Origin: Litorimonas sp964352855
Lineage (GTDB): Bacteria > Pseudomonadota > Alphaproteobacteria > Caulobacterales > Maricaulaceae
DNA length: 64,000 bases
Direction of reading: 5' to 3'
Assembly (NCBI GenBank): GCA_964352855.1
Contig: CAYGTR010000001.1
Location: 62,001 to 126,000, forward strand
Positions within the stretch are counted from its first letter, which is position 1, and every line of letters begins with the position of its first letter. The translations under genes were made by a program, and so were the position numbers. The notes beneath the pieces are model-generated. The model ran no database searches. It saw nothing but the letters and a program-made list of their open reading frames with translations, and had not been told where the DNA came from. Shown piece after piece: positions 43,301 through 51,285 of this stretch.

Positions 43301-43410
43301 CGCCATTAATTGATCAAGGTGAAGGGCCATCACGCTTAAATATTGTCACATCATCCGGGTATGATCTAGTTGGTCGTCGCCTCTTTGTGAATCTTAGAAA
43401 AAGCTTCTAG
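40333..43410 (+). CDS. TonB-dependent outer-membrane receptor
   Basis: 1025 residues from ATG 40333; a GTG at 40339 in the same frame has better spacing to the AAGGGAG. Signal peptide to about residue 32 (Val-Met-Ala-Gln), a TonB-box-like Asp-Gln-Ile-Ile-Val-Thr-Gly, a plug domain with Val-Ser-Leu-Arg-Gly-Leu-Gly and Gly-Ala-Asp-Ala-Val-Ala-Gly-Val, and a 22-strand barrel ending in Leu-Phe-Val-Asn-Leu-Arg-Lys-Ser-Phe. Several cysteines occur in extracellular loops. No TonB, siderophore synthesis or SusD-like partner is nearby, so the ligand (iron complex, sugar or vitamin) is unknown. Confidence 0.93.
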   Translation: MNVETLKIKKLALMTSILTAMSCAYPVMAQDNQVEQLDSSTTLADEDVDQIIVTGSRLRRDSFSSISPVQTIDAQISRDFGLTDTADLISQSPQVTGAQLDGSINSGSPTAAVEGVPVNGPGAATVSLRGLGAERTLLLVNGRRLSPSGVRGAPVAPDLNLIPSTMIDRVEILTDGASSIYGADAVAGVANIILRNDFEGLETSLNFSLPEESGGGTTQLGLIGGASSDKGRFTIAAEYFNRERVLTGDRPDFNDCLRDIQVTQSGDVVSECIDARPDNAVFIGSEGFVFSTPGSTDIGVPGFSTGDALPTEFRLTDIYTLQDEERDTQLREELERVNLFATGEYELNFLKRDNFYFEASYAQRNSEGKFTSEQIFPGIPAFIPQEDANGNLLVNPDGSLQLFDNPLNPFTEDALPVITTGALPQLRETELSNFRFVAGLEGDLAFGALDEKNWVYDVNYSYDRSYGTVIQPVLRENAIRESIDTLRLDANGDLTCGYPRTALSFGFLTPQDCVVVDFFADSLFTVDGGTKNFATAEEINFLTGNAINTTEIQQTLFQGIVTGDVFDLPAGTVGLVLGAEYREQKINSRNDVTRANGLGASEVPDQERDTIGSTSLTEFFAETEIPIFDGFTTNLSGRYTDEENFGDEFTYSIKGSWEITDFFRLRSTFGTTFRAPNLREQFLAGQAGTIGGGNDPCLVPIDANNGGVYDPTQDDRPQIVLDNCVASGADPTALGLQATTGIPTTTGGSTGLSAETSESLTAGFVFSQPWSDDFDFDLAVTYFDITVSDTVEESRADEILQRCFNDEPNLASAFCDRVTRNTGNPATATISNVDASFINVGRVTSEGLDINARYNRSIDRIWKGADLSLNFTGTHYISQEEQIDPDSLIDDNAGEISTPDFSFLATANVSKDAWTGRWRTRYIGDGQQDESDAFEVGTNNRTACGALGITEACRDVDFVDSVWYHDASVSYDADDWAVTVGINNIFDKNPPLIDQGEGPSRLNIVTSSGYDLVGRRLFVNLRKSF

Positions 43411-43431
43411 CTATAGGCTTATATCAAACTT

Positions 43432-43460
43432 AAAGGCTGCCTTCAGGGCAGCCTTTTTAT
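43432..43460 (+). terminator. Rho-independent terminator of the TonB-receptor gene
   Basis: AAAGGCTGCC and GGGCAGCCTTT form a 10-bp stem around TTCA, followed by a T run, 20 bases after the stop codon. Confidence 0.85.
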
Positions 43461-43598
43461 TATTGCTGTTCTATACTCGTGCCCCGAGGACCCCAGAATA
43501 TTAACAAGCCCGACCCTACCATTCCCCGCACAAATCCCCTATAAAACCTCAACAAAACCTGCCGATTCGTAGACTAACGGGCGGGGTGAGGGAGTGAT

Positions 43599-46043
43599 AT
43601 GGCCGAGCCAGCAGAAAACCTAGGTAACAATGCCGAATATGGCGCCGATTCAATTAAGGTTCTCAAGGGCTTAGATGCGGTTCGCAAACGTCCCGGCATG
43701 TATATCGGGGATACAGATGACGGCTCCGGTCTGCATCATATGGTCTATGAAGTCGTCGATAATTCGATTGATGAGAGCCTCGCCGGCCATGCCGATCGTG
43801 TTGAGGTTGTTTTGCACACAGACGGCTCTGTCTCTGTGCGCGATAATGGGCGCGGCATTCCCGTCGCCATCCACGAAGAAGAGGGTGTCTCCGCCGCTGA
43901 AGTGATCATGACGCAGCTTCATGCAGGCGGGAAATTTGACCAAAATTCCTATAAGGTCTCCGGCGGTCTCCACGGTGTGGGGGTGTCGGTTGTGAATGCG
44001 CTGTCCGTCTCGCTACAGCTCACCATTTGGCGTGACGGCAAAGAACATTACATGGAATTCTCTCATGGCGATGCGGTGTCGCCGCTCAAAATCGTGGGGG
44101 ACGCGCCCATGGATAATCGCCGCGACGGCACAACCCGTGTGTTGACGGGAACGCGTGTGCGCTTCCTACCCAGTGAAGAGACCTTCACAATGGTGGAATT
44201 TGACCGCGAAACGCTCGAGCGTCGTTTGCGCGAATTGGCGTTTTTGAACTCAGGTGTGATGATTGTCCTTACCGATGAACGGCCCGAAGACGACATTGTG
44301 ACCGAGCTTTATTACGAGGGCGGGATTGAAGCTTTTGTCCGTCATTTAGACGCCAATAAAATCGGGCTTTTGGACGCGCCGATCTCTGTCATGCGCGAAG
44401 TGGACGGCATTACTGTCGAAGCGGCGCTGTGGTGGAATGATGGTTATCACGAAAATGTCCGCTGCTTTACCAATAATATTCCGCAGCGCGATGGCGGCAC
44501 GCATTTGGCCGGTTTCCGCGGGGCGCTGACACGTACCGTGAATAAATATGCCGCCACATCCGGCGCGGCTAAGAAAGAGAAAGTGACGATTTCAGGCGAT
44601 GATGCGCGCGAAGGTCTGACCTGTGTCTTGTCGGTGAAAGTGCCGGATCCGAAATTCAGCTCGCAAACCAAAGATAAGCTCGTCTCATCAGAGGTGCGGC
44701 CCGTTGTCGAGAGCGCCATGAATGAAGCGCTCGGTGAATGGTTCGAAGAACATCCGACCGAGGCGAAGTTGTTGATGGTCAAAATCGCCGAAGCCGCTGC
44801 CGCGCGGGAGGCCGCGCGTCGCGCGCGTGATTTGACCCGGCGGAAATCCGCGCTCGATATTTCGTCGCTGCCCGGAAAGCTTGCGGATTGCCAAGAACGC
44901 GATGCGTCCAAGGCTGAAATTTTCCTCGTGGAGGGGGATTCTGCGGGCGGCTCGGCCAAACAAGCCCGCGACCGTCAGAACCAAGCAATTTTGCCGCTGA
45001 AAGGGAAAATCCTGAATGTGGAGCGCGCGCGCTTTGATCGGATGCTTGGCAGCCAGGAAATCGGCACGATGATTACGGCACTCGGCACGGGTATTGGCCG
45101 GGATGATTTTGATATTGATAAAATCCGCTACCATAAGGTCGTGATCATGACCGATGCGGATGTTGACGGCGCGCATATTCGCACCCTTCTTCTGACATTT
45201 TTCTACCGCCAAATGCCCGAGCTGATTGAGCGCGGCTATCTCTATATCGCGCAACCGCCGCTCTATAAGGTCGAGCGCGGCAAGAGCACGCAATATCTCA
45301 AAGATCAGGATGAATTAAATAGTTATCTGATTGATGCAGGGTCGAAAGATGCAACGCTAACACTTGATAACGGCGCCGTTGTGACAGGCGAAGATTTGAA
45401 ACGCGTCGCCAATGAAGCACTGCAGGTGCAAAGCTTGCTCGACCGTATGAAGCATCGGGCGCATGACAGTGCCATTTCACAACTTGCTATTGCGGGTGTG
45501 CTGGATGTCGAGGAATATCCCGATCGTCTGGACTTCGCCGAGAAACGTCTCGACCTAACCGCCGACGAAGGTGAAGACGGTTGGAAAGGGCGCTATGATG
45601 ATGACGGCGCGCTTGTATTTGAACGCGATGTGCGCGGCGTGACCGACCGTATTATTTTGCGTCCCGGTTTCCGCGACAGTTCAGATGCGCGACGCTTGCA
45701 TAAAATGGCAGAGGCATTGGCTGAGACTTATTCGGGCACAGCCACTTTCCGACGGGGCGAAGATGAGCCAATTTATGTTTCCGGGCCGGCAGAACTGCTC
45801 GAAGTTATTTTCGAAGGCGGCCGCAAGGGCTTCAAAATTCAGCGCTATAAGGGTCTGGGTGAAATGAACCCGGATCAGCTTTGGGAGACCACGCTCGACT
45901 CAAACGCCCGCTCGCTCTTACAGGTAAAGGTTGAGGCCGCAGACGTCACGGATGATCTCTTCACCAAGCTTATGGGCGACGTGGTTGAACCCCGCCGTGA
46001 CTTCATCATCGCCAACGCACTAGATGCCGAGGTGGATAGTTAG
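43599..46043 (+). CDS. gyrB: DNA gyrase subunit B
   Basis: 814 residues, standard length. GHKL ATPase motifs (Asp-Asn-Gly-Arg-Gly-Ile-Pro-Val; Gly-Gly-Leu-His-Gly-Val-Gly), transducer, and the TOPRIM domain with Glu-Gly-Asp-Ser-Ala-Gly-Gly-Ser-Ala and Asp-Ala-Asp-Val-Asp-Gly-Ala-His-Ile. The last 40 residues hold Arg-Tyr-Lys-Gly-Leu-Gly-Glu-Met-Asn-Pro-Asp-Gln-Leu. With GyrA it introduces negative supercoils. No dnaA/recF neighbour is in view, so it is not in the classical origin cluster here. Confidence 0.98.
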   Translation: MAEPAENLGNNAEYGADSIKVLKGLDAVRKRPGMYIGDTDDGSGLHHMVYEVVDNSIDESLAGHADRVEVVLHTDGSVSVRDNGRGIPVAIHEEEGVSAAEVIMTQLHAGGKFDQNSYKVSGGLHGVGVSVVNALSVSLQLTIWRDGKEHYMEFSHGDAVSPLKIVGDAPMDNRRDGTTRVLTGTRVRFLPSEETFTMVEFDRETLERRLRELAFLNSGVMIVLTDERPEDDIVTELYYEGGIEAFVRHLDANKIGLLDAPISVMREVDGITVEAALWWNDGYHENVRCFTNNIPQRDGGTHLAGFRGALTRTVNKYAATSGAAKKEKVTISGDDAREGLTCVLSVKVPDPKFSSQTKDKLVSSEVRPVVESAMNEALGEWFEEHPTEAKLLMVKIAEAAAAREAARRARDLTRRKSALDISSLPGKLADCQERDASKAEIFLVEGDSAGGSAKQARDRQNQAILPLKGKILNVERARFDRMLGSQEIGTMITALGTGIGRDDFDIDKIRYHKVVIMTDADVDGAHIRTLLLTFFYRQMPELIERGYLYIAQPPLYKVERGKSTQYLKDQDELNSYLIDAGSKDATLTLDNGAVVTGEDLKRVANEALQVQSLLDRMKHRAHDSAISQLAIAGVLDVEEYPDRLDFAEKRLDLTADEGEDGWKGRYDDDGALVFERDVRGVTDRIILRPGFRDSSDARRLHKMAEALAETYSGTATFRRGEDEPIYVSGPAELLEVIFEGGRKGFKIQRYKGLGEMNPDQLWETTLDSNARSLLQVKVEAADVTDDLFTKLMGDVVEPRRDFIIANALDAEVDS

Positions 46044-46063
46044 GCGGCTTCTGCACTTTTTTA

Positions 46064-46829
46064 TTATGTTCGGTAGGGTCTATAACCGGCTGGTTCTGAG
46101 AGTGGCGTAAAGTCTTTTCCCCCTAATTTTGACTCTAGCGCATTATGGGCTGAGAGTAGATCTGTGCAAAGAAAAGTCTTTGATGAACAGATGTCTGGTT
46201 TGCGTTCAGAGCTTCGCGTAGTAATGCGAATATTAAATACATTCTGGTAATTGTTCAAAATTTTAAAATTTGTCCTTTTATCACCGTTATTACCTAATAT
46301 TGGTAGTGTGGACAAATCCAGATTAGGTTGCCCTTGTTTATCATAATAATCACGTTTACGTTTGAAATCACTCAGATATTGTCCTCCGGCATTTTTTTAG
46401 GATCAAGCCTTCATCCCCTTCGCTTATGTTATTTTTGCCCGCAGTAAAAACGACATAATCTAAAAGGTTTCTACCGCTTAAGGTATTGGAACCGATTAAA
46501 ACAGTATTTGAGTCCGAATTATATAAAACTCTACCATCAATCTTCGGAAATGAAGCTGTTTGATCAAACCAATCGCGTCCTCAAATAGTTTCGTCTAACG
46601 GCACAGAGTATTTGTCAATCGTTGCGATCGTATTCGCTTCACTCGTTGAGCCAGGCAAGGCTATATTTAAGGTATAGCCGTCTGAAGCTACAGCGCTCTC
46701 TTTTAAGCACTTGAAGGTCAAACCAACGGATGTGCTTGTGGTTGGAGGCTTTTTAGACAGATTTCTTCGGCTGAGATGTCGGCGGGAGAGAGCTAAGATG
46801 GTTGCGAATGAGTTTTGCTTGAATGTCAT
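46064..46829 (-). pseudogene. Decayed gene of unknown family (one in-frame stop, one frameshift)
   Basis: On the minus strand an ATG at 46829 with AGGAAG upstream opens a frame that meets a TGA at 46581-46583. The same frame then continues with Gly-Arg-Asp-Trp-Phe-Asp and Lys-Ile-Asp-Gly-Arg-Val-Leu-Tyr for about 65 residues. At a 7-base T run (46392-46398, A run on the coding strand) one extra base shifts the frame; removing it restores Asn-Ala-Gly-Gly-Gln-Tyr-Leu-Ser-Asp-Phe-Lys, continuing to a TAA at 46064. The restored protein would be about 255 residues. It is not recognised; a secreted or pilin-like surface protein is only a guess. Sequencing error could explain the shift but hardly both lesions. 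Confidence 0.55.
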
Positions 46830-47045
46830 TTAAGTCTTCCTGTAAAAACCTACTTTCCTGATAAATCAGAGGTTGTCAGATTCTTTCAGGTTGTAACCAT
46901 AAACAATCAACTCCTTCTGATGGGAGCTATATCGCCGAGATTCGAAAAGATTTCATTATCAACGTGCTATGGCTATCGAGATGGATACTAGCGCTTCTGG
47001 ATTGAGGAGCTTAATTGTGCTACACTTATATAAAGAGGGCGCATC

Positions 47046-48050
47046 ATGGCTTATTATAAAGATCTCAAAAGGTATGAACCAGAGAAAGCAGCTTGGATTT
47101 CTGAGCATTTAATTAATTTACGTGAGACTATTCGCGCCTCAGATTTAGGGCGACGTAATCACAATAATCTTGTCATTGGGTCTTGGAATATTCGCGCCTT
47201 TGATGATGGTAAAGCCCGCCGGGATGAGAGCTATCATTATATCGCGGAAATTATTGATCATTTCGATATTTGTGCGGTGCAGGAAATTAAACAGGATTTA
47301 AATCCGCTAAGGCGTCTCTTAAAATTACTCGGGCCTGATTGGGATTACTTTGTTACAGATGTAACTGAGGGTAATAGAGGTAATAAAGAACGGCAGGCAT
47401 TTTTGTATAACAAACAGAAAGTCTTTTTCCGTAATCTTGTGGGCGAGATTGTTTTGGGGCGAGATGCGCTGATTGAAGGCGAGCAAATTGCGCGCACGCC
47501 TTTTTTTGCGTCTTTTCAATCGGGGTGGTTTCGTTTTACGCTTTGCTCTGTTCATATTCTTTTTGGTCAAGATAAAACGCTGCGCAAACGTGAAATTGCC
47601 GCCATTGCCGAACGCCTTGTTGAGCGTTCCAAAGATGAAGGCGAAGTCTATGTTCTGATCGGCGATATGAATATCGAAAAGCGCAATGATGATATTTTCA
47701 AGGCGTTGACCGATCATGATATGACCGTGCCATTATTTGGCGCGACGAATTTGGGCGGTACAAAGTTTTACGATCAAATCGCCTTTACTTCGGATGATGT
47801 TCGCACGAACTTCGTGACATCCGGCACAGTCGATTGGCGTAAAGATGTTTTTGGCGACGCTGATAAAGATTATTATGAAACGCTTATCCAAGCCGAACGT
47901 GTCGCAGACGGAAAAGAGCCATACGGCAATTGGGACACGGCCTATCAAAACTTCTTCGCCAGTTTTGAAATGTCAGATCACCTACCGATTTGGATAGAGA
48001 TCAAGACCGATTATTCCGATGATTACTTAGGCAAGTTTTTGGAAACCTAA
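47046..48050 (+). CDS. Endonuclease/exonuclease/phosphatase-fold protein
   Basis: 334 residues. The DNase I-like fold is indicated by Ser-Trp-Asn-Ile-Arg (first strand), Ala-Val-Gln-Glu-Ile with the metal-binding Glu, Ile-Gly-Asp-Met-Asn-Ile (Asp and Asn) and Ser-Asp-His-Leu-Pro-Ile (catalytic Asp-His). It has no signal peptide. Substrate could be DNA, a phosphoinositide-like or nucleotide phosphate. It lies 19 bases before nnrD, on the same strand. Confidence 0.85.
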   Translation: MAYYKDLKRYEPEKAAWISEHLINLRETIRASDLGRRNHNNLVIGSWNIRAFDDGKARRDESYHYIAEIIDHFDICAVQEIKQDLNPLRRLLKLLGPDWDYFVTDVTEGNRGNKERQAFLYNKQKVFFRNLVGEIVLGRDALIEGEQIARTPFFASFQSGWFRFTLCSVHILFGQDKTLRKREIAAIAERLVERSKDEGEVYVLIGDMNIEKRNDDIFKALTDHDMTVPLFGATNLGGTKFYDQIAFTSDDVRTNFVTSGTVDWRKDVFGDADKDYYETLIQAERVADGKEPYGNWDTAYQNFFASFEMSDHLPIWIEIKTDYSDDYLGKFLET

Positions 48051-48069
48051 TGCGCTATAAAATCACAAC

Positions 48070-48852
48070 ATGAAGACCGCTCGAAAAAACTCACCTAAAA
48101 TTTGGTCTTCGGTGTTACCGCGTCCCGATGAGGGCGCACATAAATATCATCGTGGGCATTGCGTTATTTTCGCGGCGCCGGAACTGACGGGGGCGACGCG
48201 TCTGGCGGCCGAAGCGGCGCTTGCGTCGGGGGTAGGTCTGGTCAGTGTGATTGCGCCGGTTCGCGGCGATATTTACCGCAGCACATTACCCGCTGATATT
48301 ATGGTGACAGAGCATTTCAACACTGAGGATAAACGGGTGACCGCGTGCCTCGTGGGGCCAGGCGGCACGTGTGAAAGCCATAAGGCGGTGGTAGAGCAGG
48401 CGGGTGATACTCCTTTTGTTCTCGACTCTGCGGCCTTACCAAAACCCGAAGATTTGCCTTGTCCATCGCATCGCATATTAACGCCCCATAGCGGGGAGCT
48501 TTCGCGCCTCTTTCCTGACCTAGAGGCAGATAAGCCTGCAGATGTGATAAAGGCTGCCGCGCGCGCAGGCGCAATTATTGTGGCCAAGGGACCAACGACA
48601 TTTATCGCAGATCCTCAAGGCCGCCTTGTTGTGAATGACAAACCTAATCCGGCTCTGGCGCGCGGCGGTACCGGGGATGTCTTGGCAGGATTAATCGCCG
48701 GGTTGATTGCGCAAAACATGTCGGCTTTTGAAGCAGCTTGCGCCGCTGTCTGGATCCATTCCGAAGCTGCGAAAGGCAAGGGGCATAGTTTCACCGCGTC
48801 TGATTTGGTGGCTGAGATCGGGCGTGTGATCAATGAGGAGGTTACGGAGTGA
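48070..48852 (+). CDS. nnrD: ADP-dependent NAD(P)H-hydrate dehydratase
   Basis: 260 residues covering only the YjeF C-terminal (ribokinase-like) domain: Leu-Thr-Pro-His-Ser-Gly-Glu-Leu-Ser-Arg-Leu-Phe, Val-Ala-Lys-Gly-Pro-Thr-Thr and Gly-Gly-Thr-Gly-Asp-Val-Leu-Ala-Gly. It repairs hydrated NAD(P)H. The epimerase domain NnrE, fused N-terminally in many bacteria, is absent here and must be encoded elsewhere if present. The next gene starts within its stop (GTGA). Confidence 0.9.
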   Translation: MKTARKNSPKIWSSVLPRPDEGAHKYHRGHCVIFAAPELTGATRLAAEAALASGVGLVSVIAPVRGDIYRSTLPADIMVTEHFNTEDKRVTACLVGPGGTCESHKAVVEQAGDTPFVLDSAALPKPEDLPCPSHRILTPHSGELSRLFPDLEADKPADVIKAAARAGAIIVAKGPTTFIADPQGRLVVNDKPNPALARGGTGDVLAGLIAGLIAQNMSAFEAACAAVWIHSEAAKGKGHSFTASDLVAEIGRVINEEVTE

Positions 48853-50267
48853 AGGGCTTTGTTATTTTCGTTTTAGTCATATTTGCAACCGCATTGCATG
48901 CAAGTGCGCCTACGGACTCAATAGACGACTTTATCAAAACTGAGATGCCAATTTCGGGAGCGCCCGGCCTTGCCTATGCAGTCGTCAAAGACGGTGACAT
49001 TTATTCCGGCGAACGGGGCGAGATCCTGCGCGGAAGCGCAAGAGACGTTACGCCGGATACGCCATTCGTGATAGGGTCCATATCCAAAAGCTTTACAGCA
49101 TTGGCGGTCATGCAACTCGTGGAGGTCGGAAAGGTCGACTTAGATACCGGCGTTTCAGAATATCTCAAGGTGTTCTCGGATAGCCCTGCTAAATCCATTA
49201 CAATTCGACAGTTGCTGAGTCACACAAGCGGATATTCTACTCTGCAAGGCAACGATAACCTTATAGACCCGAGCCAGAGTTCAGACGGGCTAAGCCGCCA
49301 TGTTCAGCGCATTGCAAAATGGACTCCTGCCTATCTACCCAATGACAGATGGGCCTATTCCAATGCAAATTATTATGTTCTCGGTGCTCTCATCGAGGGT
49401 CTGAGCGGCCAAGACTTTGCGAGCTACATCGAAGCTGAAATCCTTGAACCCATTGGCATGGAGCATAGTTTCGTCGCGGATGGCGAAAGCTATGATAGGA
49501 TTGCGAGGGGGCATACCCCTTGGTTTGGCATGAAACGCCCTGTCAAAACGACTAAGACACACCGCATGTCTGCCCCGGTCGGGGGTATTATAGCAAGCGC
49601 CAGTGACCTTGCACGATATCTGGCAGTGATGATGAATGGAGAGGATGATATTATCAGTGCCAAGCACAAAGCCGAAATGATGAAACCTGCAAGCCCTGCA
49701 TCCCCCTTTTATGGTTTCGGTTGGTACATCAATCCCGATAAGGGTTCCGTATCCCATACGGGTCTTACACCCGGCATAGAAACGCTCGCTATAATGGTTC
49801 CGGCAGAACAGAAGGGCGTTGTTGTTTTTGTCAATTCCGGCAGTGGAATGGGGTTTGGTGAATCTGCGGAACTCTTCAATGGCATTGGCGCCAGAGCGCT
49901 CAACTTAGACGCAACAAACTCTGGCGATGGAGGCCGTTGGAGCCGAAAGTCTTTGTTTCTCTTATTCGCACTGCTGCCGCTTCTTTTCATAATCGGCACG
50001 GGTCAGTCGTGGATTCGGCGCAGGGCACTCCGGGCCAAATCAGGGCTGTCTGGTATGTTCAGCTTGTGGTTTCCCCTTTTGATAACGCTGGTGTTGGCCT
50101 GGACCTCTGTATATCTTATTCCACGGCTCTTTGGTGTATCTATTGAGACGTTGTGGCTCTTTTCGCCCGATCTGGCGCTGACGCTGGTTGTAACTGCCGT
50201 GACAAGCGTATTATGGGCTGTATTCCGACTGGCGGTATTTTACATAGGTAAACCAGTCCTCAATTGA
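48849..50267 (+). CDS. Class C beta-lactamase-fold serine hydrolase with C-terminal membrane helices
   Basis: 472 residues from GTG 48849, overlapping nnrD by four bases. N-terminal signal or anchor helix (residues 1-19). Ser-x-x-Lys is Ser-Ile-Ser-Lys, followed by Tyr-Ser-Asn and a His-Thr-Gly motif in place of Lys-Thr-Gly. Three hydrophobic segments near the C-terminus (about 370-390, 405-425, 445-468) anchor it with the catalytic domain outside. Such proteins are usually peptidases or esterases, rarely antibiotic-hydrolysing. Confidence 0.87.
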   Translation: MKGFVIFVLVIFATALHASAPTDSIDDFIKTEMPISGAPGLAYAVVKDGDIYSGERGEILRGSARDVTPDTPFVIGSISKSFTALAVMQLVEVGKVDLDTGVSEYLKVFSDSPAKSITIRQLLSHTSGYSTLQGNDNLIDPSQSSDGLSRHVQRIAKWTPAYLPNDRWAYSNANYYVLGALIEGLSGQDFASYIEAEILEPIGMEHSFVADGESYDRIARGHTPWFGMKRPVKTTKTHRMSAPVGGIIASASDLARYLAVMMNGEDDIISAKHKAEMMKPASPASPFYGFGWYINPDKGSVSHTGLTPGIETLAIMVPAEQKGVVVFVNSGSGMGFGESAELFNGIGARALNLDATNSGDGGRWSRKSLFLLFALLPLLFIIGTGQSWIRRRALRAKSGLSGMFSLWFPLLITLVLAWTSVYLIPRLFGVSIETLWLFSPDLALTLVVTAVTSVLWAVFRLAVFYIGKPVLN

Positions 50268-50404
50268 TTGCCGTCGGGCCAATAACTAAAATTTACCTTA
50301 GTCCCGACGTTACCACTGGTTCGAAGCGAAGGTAGTAAATTATAACCTATTTGCCTGCGGGTATTATGAAGACACGCTCTGTACAATAATTTCGCAGTCC
50401 CGAA

Positions 50405-51283
50405 CTAAGCCTTCTTCGGCGGCATAATGACCAACACGGATGTCCGCGCTTTATAAGCTTCGTAATCCTCCTGTCCGCCCCATTTTTTGTCGGCGCCGGC
50501 TTCTAACATGGGCAGGCCACTTACTTTGGTCAGCAACAGGATAACGAAGACAGGTGAGATGAGCGCAAGCCATGACCAGCCTGAGAGAACAGGCAGGGCC
50601 ATGATCGCGATGCCGACCCACAGAACAATCTCGCCGAAATAGTTGGGATGGCGCGACCAAGACCATAATCCGTTTTGGATGAACTTACCTTTATTATCGG
50701 GGTTGGAGCGGAAGGCCTTTTTCTGATTATCCGCGATGACTTCAATCGCAAAGCCAACGAGCCAGAGGGCTATGCCAATATAGGCGAAGATGTCCAAGGG
50801 TGCTTGCGTGCCGGAGGTGATGATCGCCACGGCGCAAGCAGTCGTGAGGATAATCCAGAGACCCTGAAGCTGCCACGCATTTAAAAAACGCAGCGGATAG
50901 ATTTTGATCTCATTAAAGCGCTTATCGCCACCCGCATCTGCAATGCGTTTAAAGAGGTACGTACCCAAGCGCAGAGCCCAGACGGACACAAAGAGTGTGA
51001 CAAGGATGGAACGTACCGACAAAGGTTGAGACAGCACCGCCGCCAAGAGGACGATGGTCAAATTTGTAAAGGCCCCCACCAAATCATAAAACTTTTCAGT
51101 CTTATAAATATTGGCCGGAATAAAACCCAACCAATTCACAGCAAACGCCCAAAGACCGCAAAGAAAGAAGACGGAGATCGGCCCGAATTGTGTGCCGTTT
51201 AATCCGGCCATGTAGGTTACGCCCAGACCGATAGTCAAAATCACGGCGAAAATAATAACGCCTTTGGTATAGCTATATGGCAT
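50405..51283 (-). CDS. DUF1295 / steroid 5-alpha-reductase-like membrane protein
   Basis: 292 residues from ATG 51283 (GGGG upstream); the longer frame from TTG 51310 runs into the thiolase. About seven membrane helices. The C-terminal domain holds Ser-Arg-His-Pro-Asn-Tyr-Phe-Gly-Glu-Ile, the signature shared by 5-alpha-reductases and isoprenyl-cysteine methyltransferases, which bind NADPH or SAM. It lies two bases after the thiolase stop, last in the operon, and may act on the lipid or isoprenoid product. Confidence 0.82.
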   Translation of the reverse strand: MPYSYTKGVIIFAVILTIGLGVTYMAGLNGTQFGPISVFFLCGLWAFAVNWLGFIPANIYKTEKFYDLVGAFTNLTIVLLAAVLSQPLSVRSILVTLFVSVWALRLGTYLFKRIADAGGDKRFNEIKIYPLRFLNAWQLQGLWIILTTACAVAIITSGTQAPLDIFAYIGIALWLVGFAIEVIADNQKKAFRSNPDNKGKFIQNGLWSWSRHPNYFGEIVLWVGIAIMALPVLSGWSWLALISPVFVILLLTKVSGLPMLEAGADKKWGGQEDYEAYKARTSVLVIMPPKKA

Positions 51284-51285
51284 GC

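Noticed and set aside
44688..45293. 201-codon minus-strand frame inside gyrB
   Set aside because: Antisense to the conserved TOPRIM region; typical shadow frame in GC-richer sequence.
50280..50330. GTCGGG...CCCGAC inverted repeat after the serine hydrolase
   Set aside because: Loop is too long and no T run follows, so it is not a convincing terminator.
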